The translations under genes and the position numbers were made by a program. 5,314 nucleotides of DNA from Campylobacterales bacterium (GTDB lineage Bacteria > Campylobacterota > Campylobacteria > Campylobacterales > Arcobacteraceae). The DNA is taken from contig JAMOPZ010000478.1 in the NCBI GenBank assembly GCA_027064245.1, positions 1 through 5,314 on the forward strand, written 5' to 3'. Below, in pieces: positions 1 to 5,314 of this stretch. The notes below the pieces were generated by a model. That model was not told where the DNA came from. It saw only the letters and a program-made list of their open reading frames with translations, and searched no databases. Every line of letters begins with the position of its first letter. Within the stretch, counting starts at the first letter, position 1.

Positions 1-1578
1 ACAGGTATTGTTGTAGTTTTATTTATCACTATGGCACTTTTAGAGATTGTAAGATCTAAAGTACTTGTAAGAGTTGGTAATAGACTTGATAAAGCTTTAA
101 GTCAACGTATTTTTAATACACTATTTGAGTTAGCAAATAAACAACCAGGAAAGGCATCTTCTATGCCTTTATCTGACCTTACTCAAGTTAGACAATTTTT
201 AACAGGAAATGGTCTTTTTGCATTTTTTGATGCACCTTGGATACCTATATATATATCTGTTTTATATCTATTTCACCCATATTATGCATATTTTGCAATT
301 TTTGCTGCTTTGGTATTAGTTACTTTTACTATCTTAAATTCATATTTTACAAAAGAAAAATTAGCTCAAGCAAATCAGTACAGTAGAGCTTCTACTATGT
401 TTGTTGATTCTAATTTACGAAATGCAGAAGTTATTAATGCTATGGGTATGAGAACAAATGTAAGAAAAAAATGGGAAGAGCGATATTATGCATTTCTAAA
501 TGCTCAAAATGATGCAAGTAATAAAGCTGGTATTTGGGCAAATGTATCAAAATCTACAAGAATGATGTTTCAATCTCTTATGCTAGGACTTGGTGGGTAT
601 TTGGCAATTCATAATGAAGTGGGTCCTGGTATGATGATAGCTGGATCTATTGTTATGGGTAGAGCTTTAGCACCACTTGATCTTATGATAAATACATGGA
701 AAGGATTTAGTAGTGCAAAAATGGCATATGCTAGAATAGATGCTTTACTTAACGATTTTCCAAAAGATAAAGAGTATATGGAGTTACCTACTCCAGAAGG
801 TGAAATTCTTTTAGAGGGTGTTGCGGTAATTCCTCCTGGGGCTAAACAACCATCTTTAAGAGGTATCTCTATGAAAATAGAAAAAGGTGATGTAGTAGGT
901 ATCATAGGACCTAGTGCTGCAGGAAAATCAAGTTTAGCTAGAGTAATATTAGGACTTTGGCCGTTAGTTCAAGGAAAAGTAAGACTTGATAAAGCAGATA
1001 TACATCAGTGGGATAAAGAGCATCTAGGTAAATATGTAGGTTATTTACCTCAAGATATAGAGTTATTTGAAGGAACTATTAGCCAAAATATAGCAAGATT
1101 TCATGAAGTAGATCCTACAAAAGTAGTAGAAGCTGCCAAAAAAGCTGGTGTTCATGAGTTGATTTTACGACTTCCTGATGGGTATGATACTAAAATAGGA
1201 GCCGGTGGGGCATCACTTTCTGGTGGTCAAAGACAAAGAATAGGTTTTGCAAGAGCTATATATGATAACCCTGTTTTAGTAGTTCTTGATGAACCAAATT
1301 CAAATCTTGATGATCAAGGTGAAGCATCACTTGTAAATGCTATAAAATTATTAAAAGAAAATAATACAACTATTATATTAATTACACATAGACCATCTAT
1401 TTTACAAGTAACAAATAAAATAGCTGTTATAAAACAAGGAGTATTAGAGTTGTATGGAGATTCAAAAGAGATTTTAGAAAAAATGGCAGCTGCTTCAAAA
1501 CAAACTGCAGCACCAAAACAAGTATCAAAACCAACAACACCTATGCCAAAAATATCTTTAAGTAAACCAGGGAGCTAG
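1..1578 (+). CDS. prtD: Type I secretion ABC transporter permease/ATPase, PrtD family (5' partial)
   Basis: Inner-membrane ABC exporter subunit that recognises and energises export of a type I secretion substrate. The frame is open to the left edge, and the ten codons before the first ATG (position 31) encode a hydrophobic stretch that continues the membrane domain. That ATG also lacks a Shine-Dalgarno sequence, so the true start lies upstream; by comparison with PrtD-type proteins roughly 60 residues are missing. Counting from Met at 31: membrane segments at about 71-102 and 180-213; family-typical strings RQFLTGNGLFAFFDAPW (54-70), LRNAEVINAMGM (129-140) and GRALAPLD (210-217). The nucleotide-binding domain is complete: Walker A GPSAAGKSS (293-301, Lys299), Q-loop Gln341, signature LSGGQ (396-400), Walker B VLVVLDE (415-421), D-loop SNLD (424-427), H-loop His453. 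All catalytic residues are present. No C39 peptidase-like domain is seen, but the N-terminus is outside the window; PrtD members lack one. A Lys/Pro/Thr/Ala-rich tail (about 485-515) follows the ATPase. The visible part has no cysteine. Family assignment is firm; the substrate is unknown. Confidence 0.96.
   Translation, partial: TGIVVVLFITMALLEIVRSKVLVRVGNRLDKALSQRIFNTLFELANKQPGKASSMPLSDLTQVRQFLTGNGLFAFFDAPWIPIYISVLYLFHPYYAYFAIFAALVLVTFTILNSYFTKEKLAQANQYSRASTMFVDSNLRNAEVINAMGMRTNVRKKWEERYYAFLNAQNDASNKAGIWANVSKSTRMMFQSLMLGLGGYLAIHNEVGPGMMIAGSIVMGRALAPLDLMINTWKGFSSAKMAYARIDALLNDFPKDKEYMELPTPEGEILLEGVAVIPPGAKQPSLRGISMKIEKGDVVGIIGPSAAGKSSLARVILGLWPLVQGKVRLDKADIHQWDKEHLGKYVGYLPQDIELFEGTISQNIARFHEVDPTKVVEAAKKAGVHELILRLPDGYDTKIGAGGASLSGGQRQRIGFARAIYDNPVLVVLDEPNSNLDDQGEASLVNAIKLLKENNTTIILITHRPSILQVTNKIAVIKQGVLELYGDSKEILEKMAAASKQTAAPKQVSKPTTPMPKISLSKPGS
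1570..1574 (+). promoter_or_regulatory. Ribosome binding site of the adaptor gene
   Basis: GGGAG lies five bases before the ATG at 1580 and inside the last codons of the ABC transporter gene, whose TAG stop (1576-1578) falls between site and start. This supports 1580 over the next in-frame ATG (1625) and suggests that translation of the two genes is coupled. Confidence 0.75.
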
Positions 1579-1579
1579 T

Positions 1580-2938
1580 ATGGAAAATAAAGAAGAAAAA
1601 AAAGAAACTATAGCAACAAATACTATGCCAAAATTAGAGCAAAATTTAGATGAAAAAAAAGGTATGCCATCTTCAGATGATTCTGCTATTATTAAGTTTG
1701 GACTTTCTGTTATATTTATTGTATTTGGTATACTAGGAGTTTGGTCTGCTTATGCACCTCTTGCTACATCTTCTGTTGCTATTGGGCAAGTTTCAGCAGA
1801 TCTAAATAAAAAGACTATTCAACATCTAGAAGGTGGTATAGTAGATGCTATTTATGTAAAAAATGGAGATAAAGTAAAAAAAGGCGATCCACTTTTAAAA
1901 CTAAAAGATGTACAAATAAAAGCACAACTTAATATTCTAAATTCACAATACAACGATGCATTAGCACTTTATAATCGTTTAGATGCACAAAAAAATGATT
2001 TAGATAAGATAGTATTTTCAAATGAGATAACAAATCAAAATGTTAAGAGAAATCAACAAAATATTTTTGAAACTATTAAAAAAACACAAAATGATGAAAA
2101 AATCATTACACAAAATAGAGTAGATCAACTTAAACAACAAATAGATGGATTAAACTCTTTAATAAATAGCAAACAAAAAAGGTTAGACTCATTAAAAGAG
2201 GAGATAGCTGAGTGGAGTAAGCTTTATAAACAACAATTAGTTGATAAACAAAAAATTAGAGATCTTCAAAGAGAACAAAACTCTGTAGAGGGTGATATAG
2301 CAAATACACTTTCTCAAATAGCAAAAATAAAAGAACAAATAAGTGAGGTTAAAAACCAACAACTTTTAAGAGAGAAAGAGTTTGATGCAGATACTTTACA
2401 AAAATTAGTAGATGCTAAATCAAAAGTAGCAGATCTAAAATCTAAAATAATAGCTGCACAAGATACTCTAAAGCGTACAAATATAGTAGCTGTTACAGAT
2501 GGTACAATTATAGGGTTTGAGATGCATACAGTAGGTGGAGTTATAGCTCCTGGTAAACCTATCTTAGAGATAGTTCCAAATGATGCTAAACTAATTGTAA
2601 TAGCAAGGGTAAATCCTGTAGATATTGATAAAGTAAAAAAGGGATTGGTTGCAGATATTATGTTTTCAGCATTTAATCTAAAACAAGTACATGAGATACA
2701 AGGTAAAGTGATTATGGTATCAGCAGATAGCTATATGGATCAAAAATCTGGTCAACCATATTATGAAGCAAAAATTGAAGTTACAAAAGATGGTCAAAAA
2801 GTATTATTAGAGAATAATTTTGTATTAGTTGCAGGTATGCCTGCACAAGTTATGATAAAAACAGGTGATAGAACAGCACTAAGCTATTTCTTAAAACCAT
2901 TTATGCAAATGTTAAAAAAGGGATTTAATGAAGAATAA
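1580..2938 (+). CDS. Type I secretion periplasmic adaptor, HlyD family
   Basis: Membrane fusion protein that links the ABC transporter to the outer-membrane channel across the periplasm. The 452-residue length is normal for the family. Order of parts: a charged cytoplasmic N-terminus (1-37, with several Lys/Glu clusters); one membrane span (about 38-58); a first lipoyl-like half with the hallmark QHLEGGIVDAIYVKNGDKV (81-99); a long, Gln/Lys/Glu-rich coiled-coil hairpin (about 112-295); the second lipoyl-like half (about 299-330, with the GTIIGFEMHTVGG pattern at 308-320); a beta-barrel domain (about 336-428); and the typical family ending, GMPAQVMIKTGDRT (419-432) followed by YFLKP (436-440). 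It starts one base after the ABC gene stops and overlaps the next gene by 11 bases, so it is the middle gene of a DEF-type exporter operon. It matches PrtE/SapE-type adaptors in layout. No cysteine is present. Two runs of eight A residues lie in its first 27 codons (see findings). Function is clear at family level; partner specificity is inferred from position. Confidence 0.96.
   Translation: MENKEEKKETIATNTMPKLEQNLDEKKGMPSSDDSAIIKFGLSVIFIVFGILGVWSAYAPLATSSVAIGQVSADLNKKTIQHLEGGIVDAIYVKNGDKVKKGDPLLKLKDVQIKAQLNILNSQYNDALALYNRLDAQKNDLDKIVFSNEITNQNVKRNQQNIFETIKKTQNDEKIITQNRVDQLKQQIDGLNSLINSKQKRLDSLKEEIAEWSKLYKQQLVDKQKIRDLQREQNSVEGDIANTLSQIAKIKEQISEVKNQQLLREKEFDADTLQKLVDAKSKVADLKSKIIAAQDTLKRTNIVAVTDGTIIGFEMHTVGGVIAPGKPILEIVPNDAKLIVIARVNPVDIDKVKKGLVADIMFSAFNLKQVHEIQGKVIMVSADSYMDQKSGQPYYEAKIEVTKDGQKVLLENNFVLVAGMPAQVMIKTGDRTALSYFLKPFMQMLKKGFNEE
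1596..1660 (+). repeat. Two A8 homopolymer tracts at the start of the adaptor gene
   Basis: Runs of eight A residues occupy 1596-1603 and 1653-1660, inside codons 6-8 and 25-27 of the adaptor gene, both in the charged cytoplasmic leader before the membrane span. They are in frame as given. Such runs can slip during replication or transcription, but they are also expected by chance in AT-rich Lys-rich coding DNA, so a regulatory role is only a possibility. Confidence 0.5.
2914..2923 (+). promoter_or_regulatory. Ribosome binding site of the TolC-like gene
   Basis: AAAAAAGGGA ends four bases before the ATG at 2928 and lies wholly within the last codons of the adaptor gene. It supports the overlapping start at 2928, which also gives the downstream protein a complete signal peptide. 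Confidence 0.65.
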
Positions 2939-4232
2939 ACTATTAAATAGCATAGTTATATTATCAATTGGTGTAGGCTTATATGCCTCACCTTTGAGTA
3001 TATCTAAAGCATATCAATTATCTTTAGAAAATTCAAATGATATAGCATCATCAAACTATCAAGTTCAAGCAACAAAAGAGGATATAAACCAAATTAAATC
3101 AAACCTATATCCTCAAATTAGTAGTAGTATATCGTATAGTAATACAGATTATGAGATAAATCACCTACAACGAAGAGTTGATTATGGAATAAATGAAAAA
3201 TCTACAGATTATTCTATATCTCTAAATCAAACTATTTATAATAAAGAGATATATTCTAAACTTAATAGTCAAAGAATACGAGCACAATTATCAAATATAA
3301 AATTGCAAATTCAAAAACAAGATCTATCAAAACAACTTTTAAAGATATATTTAGATATTTTACAAACAAAAAATAAAATAGAACTATATAATGTTATATT
3401 ACAATATAGTAAAAATAAAGCAGATGCAATCAATAAGCAATATAAAATGAATCTTTCAAATAAAATGGATTTACTTCAAGCAAAAGTGGATCTAAATAGT
3501 GCAAAGATAACTTTGGCAAATCAAAAAAAATCTTTTACTATAAATAGATTAAAGTTACAACATCTAATATCTAAAGATAATTTTGAATTACCATCAATAG
3601 ATTTTGTTAAAATAAATAAAATGAAAATAGCTAAACTAAAAGCTATAATTCAAGCTAGTGATATATCTACAAATCTAAATATACAAGAAGCAAAAACTAC
3701 AATTGCGCTTACAAAAGCAGATATAGATATAGCAAAAAGTGGATATTATCCAAATCTATCTTTTAATGCAAGTTATACAAGATATGATTCTGATGCCATA
3801 ACTACAGATTATGAACATACTACAAGATATAATATAGCTCTTAAGATACCGATTTATAGTGGAGGATATACAAAATCTAAGATAAAATCATCAAGATTAA
3901 AATTTAAAGCTGCAAAAGAGGATCTAAAAACAATACAAAAAGATATTAAAATACAATATGATGATTTTATGGCAAAATTTGAAAATGCTGTAGATTCTTT
4001 AGATATGTATCAAGAATCATTAACTTCTGCTAATTTATATGTAGAATCTGTATCTTTGGGGGTTCAAAATGGTCTTAAAAGTAGAATAGATCTAGATGAT
4101 GCAAAAAGTAAACTATTTGATATTAAATACAAATACTCTCAAAATATTTATGATATGTTAAATGCATATGTAGGTATTTTAATAATTACAAACAATTTAG
4201 ATAAATTAAAATTAATAGATGAGATTATATAA
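2928..4232 (+). CDS. TolC-family outer-membrane channel protein of the type I exporter
   Basis: Outer-membrane component that, as a trimer, would form the exit duct docking on the HlyD-type adaptor. It has 434 residues, a usual length for the family. An N-terminal signal peptide is visible (Lys2/Lys4, hydrophobic core about 8-18, probable cleavage after LYA at residue 20). The mature part shows the TolC internal duplication: SNLYPQISSSISYS (58-71) pairs with SGYYPNLSFNASYT (271-284); the second beta-strand element LNQTIYNKE (99-107) pairs with IPIYSGGYTKSK (307-318); NKMDLLQAKVDLNSAK (178-193) pairs with SRIDLDDAKSKLFDIK (385-400). Between them are long Lys/Gln/Asn/Ile-rich helices, expected for the periplasmic tunnel. 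Tyr, Ser and Asn are common near the strands. No cysteine is present. It is more divergent and more AT-rich than the two genes before it. Being encoded with its own ABC and adaptor genes suggests a dedicated channel (PrtF/SapF type) rather than the general multidrug TolC; this is inference. Confidence 0.93.
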   Translation: MKNKLLNSIVILSIGVGLYASPLSISKAYQLSLENSNDIASSNYQVQATKEDINQIKSNLYPQISSSISYSNTDYEINHLQRRVDYGINEKSTDYSISLNQTIYNKEIYSKLNSQRIRAQLSNIKLQIQKQDLSKQLLKIYLDILQTKNKIELYNVILQYSKNKADAINKQYKMNLSNKMDLLQAKVDLNSAKITLANQKKSFTINRLKLQHLISKDNFELPSIDFVKINKMKIAKLKAIIQASDISTNLNIQEAKTTIALTKADIDIAKSGYYPNLSFNASYTRYDSDAITTDYEHTTRYNIALKIPIYSGGYTKSKIKSSRLKFKAAKEDLKTIQKDIKIQYDDFMAKFENAVDSLDMYQESLTSANLYVESVSLGVQNGLKSRIDLDDAKSKLFDIKYKYSQNIYDMLNAYVGILIITNNLDKLKLIDEII

Positions 4233-4236
4233 AGGG
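4231..4236 (+). promoter_or_regulatory. Ribosome binding site of the glycosyltransferase gene
   Basis: AAAGGG overlaps the TAA stop of the TolC-like gene (4230-4232) and sits five bases before the ATG at 4242. The site decides the start and ties the glycosyltransferase to the same transcript; the 9-base gap leaves no room for a separate promoter or terminator. Confidence 0.75.
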
Positions 4237-4241
4237 TATAT

Positions 4242-5314
4242 ATGAGTTTAAAAATAGCTATAATACATGATTGGCTAGTTACAAATGCAGGAGCTGAAAA
4301 GGTATTAAAAGCTATTATTGAACTTTATAGCGATGCTGATATATTTTGTTTGGTTGATTTTTTAGATCAAGCTCAAAGAGATGAGATACTACAAGGAAAA
4401 TCAACCACTACTACATTTATTCAAAAATTACCTTTTTCAAAAAATAAATTTAGAAACTATCTTCCACTTTTTCCAAAAGCTATAGAGAGTTTAGATTTAT
4501 CAAAATATAATCTTATTTTAAGTTCATCTTGGGCAGTGGCAAAAGGTATACAAAAAAGAGAAGATCAATTACATATTTGTTATTGTCATACCCCTATTAG
4601 ATATGCTTGGGATCTTTATGATCAATATACATTGCAATTAAAACAACCAAAAAAAGTTTTAGTTCAACAAAGCTTAAAATATATACGATCTTGGGATATA
4701 CAAAGTTTAAATAGAGTAGATTATTTTATATCTAATTCCTATTTCGTAAAAACAAGAATTAATCGTATATATAAAAAAGATGCAAAAGTGATATATCCAC
4801 CTATTGATATAAATAAATTTACTTTAGAAGAGCAAAAAGAGAATTATTATCTAAGTGCATCACGGCTTGTTTCTTATAAAAAAACAAAACTTATAGTTGA
4901 AGCTTTTAATAAAATGCCAGATAAAATTTTGGTAATTATAGGCGATGGAGAGGAGTATACAACTATTAAACAAATAGCAAAATCAAATATAAAAGTTTTA
5001 GGATATCAAAATGATGAAATATTAATAAAATATATGCAAAAAGCAAAAGCATTTGTTTATGCAGCTATTGAGGACTTTGGTATAATTCCACTTGAAGCAA
5101 ATAGTTGTGGAACACCTGTCATTGCTTTAGATCAAGGTGGGACAAAAGAGACCATAAAAGATGGTGTAAATGGAATACATTTTTCCAATCAAGAAAAAGA
5201 TGATATAATAAAAGCTATAAATAGATTTGAATCTTTAAAGTTTAATCCAAAAGATGTAAGAGATACTGTAAAGAAATATACTTTTTTTAAACAAGAGTTC
5301 AAAAAGTTTATTGA
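4242..5314 (+). CDS. GT4-family glycosyltransferase, WbaZ-like (3' partial)
   Basis: Retaining glycosyltransferase with a GT-B fold that would move a sugar from a nucleotide donor to a growing glycan at the cytoplasmic face of the inner membrane. The frame gives 357 full codons and is still open at the right edge; relatives are only slightly longer, so little is missing. Visible markers: N-terminal KIAIIHDWLVTNAGAEKVL (4-22), CYCHTPIRYAWDLY (113-126), SNSYFV (164-169), IYPPID (184-189), ASRLVSYKK (206-214, Arg208 and Lys213/214 placed as donor-phosphate contacts), VIIGDGEE (231-238), and the E-x7-E motif EDFGIIPLE (277-285), followed by CGTPVIA (289-295) and GGTKETI (299-305). These fit the WbaZ-like branch of GT4, often annotated as mannosyltransferases of O-antigen or capsule; donor and acceptor cannot be read from sequence. 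The usual GGAE loop reads NAGAE (15-19). No signal peptide or membrane span is seen. It follows the exporter genes by 9 bases. It could serve a polysaccharide locus continuing to the right, or glycosylation of a secreted protein. Confidence 0.93.
   Translation, partial: MSLKIAIIHDWLVTNAGAEKVLKAIIELYSDADIFCLVDFLDQAQRDEILQGKSTTTTFIQKLPFSKNKFRNYLPLFPKAIESLDLSKYNLILSSSWAVAKGIQKREDQLHICYCHTPIRYAWDLYDQYTLQLKQPKKVLVQQSLKYIRSWDIQSLNRVDYFISNSYFVKTRINRIYKKDAKVIYPPIDINKFTLEEQKENYYLSASRLVSYKKTKLIVEAFNKMPDKILVIIGDGEEYTTIKQIAKSNIKVLGYQNDEILIKYMQKAKAFVYAAIEDFGIIPLEANSCGTPVIALDQGGTKETIKDGVNGIHFSNQEKDDIIKAINRFESLKFNPKDVRDTVKKYTFFKQEFKKFI

Noticed and set aside
31..33. ATG at 31 as the start of the ABC transporter
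   Set aside because: The frame is open upstream and encodes a hydrophobic run that continues a membrane segment, PrtD proteins have about 60 more N-terminal residues, and no Shine-Dalgarno sequence precedes this ATG.
609..905. Minus-strand open frame of 98 codons
   Set aside because: It lies entirely antisense to the conserved end of the membrane domain and start of the ATPase domain, has no recognisable domain, and is explained as a shadow of the real gene.
1625..1627. Alternative downstream start for the adaptor
   Set aside because: The ATG at 1580 has a well-spaced GGGAG and tight coupling to the preceding gene; nothing comparable precedes 1625.
3523..3530. A8 run in the TolC-like gene as a slippage site
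   Set aside because: It is a single run in mid-gene Gln/Lys codons and is unremarkable at this base composition; only the pair at the adaptor start seemed worth noting.
2928..4232. TATAAT-like strings in the TolC-like gene as internal promoters
   Set aside because: The gene is so AT-rich that such strings occur by chance; none stands out with a paired -35 region, and the tight gene spacing argues for readthrough.
4233..4241. Terminator between the exporter genes and the glycosyltransferase
   Set aside because: The gap is only nine bases, contains no inverted repeat, and carries part of the ribosome binding site for the next gene.

Overview
The window is a tightly packed run of four plus-strand genes with almost no non-coding DNA. 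In order they are the ABC permease/ATPase of a type I secretion system (cut by the left edge), its HlyD-family periplasmic adaptor, a TolC-family outer-membrane channel protein, and a GT4-family glycosyltransferase (cut by the right edge, probably only a few residues short). The only gaps are 1 base (position 1579) and 9 bases (4233-4241). Genes two and three overlap by 11 bases. Each internal start has a purine-rich Shine-Dalgarno sequence inside or touching the end of the preceding gene. This reads as one transcript with coupled translation.

Organism: the DNA is strongly AT-rich (about 30% G+C by eye), uses AGA for Arg, ATA for Ile and TTA for Leu heavily, and is densely coding on one strand. 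With a Gram-negative three-part exporter, this best fits Campylobacterota (Arcobacter, Sulfurimonas, Sulfurospirillum or Campylobacter type). That is an inference from composition and gene families; no marker gene is present.

How the genes work together: the ABC protein is of the PrtD subfamily, whose members energise export of proteins carrying an uncleaved C-terminal signal (proteases, lipases, S-layer proteins). With the adaptor and the TolC-like protein it would form a continuous channel from cytoplasm to exterior. The closest well-known parallel in this phylum is the SapD-SapE-SapF exporter of Campylobacter fetus S-layer proteins, which has the same gene order. No substrate gene lies in the window. 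The glycosyltransferase resembles WbaZ-like GT4 mannosyltransferases of polysaccharide loci. Its direct attachment to the exporter operon suggests either that the exporter sits at the edge of a surface-polysaccharide locus, or that secreted protein and surface glycan are made together.

I saw no RNA gene, mobile element, CRISPR array, convincing terminator or resolvable promoter. Nothing here is clearly a new system. The points most worth following are the missing substrate, the exporter-glycosyltransferase linkage, and two A8 tracts at the start of the adaptor gene.
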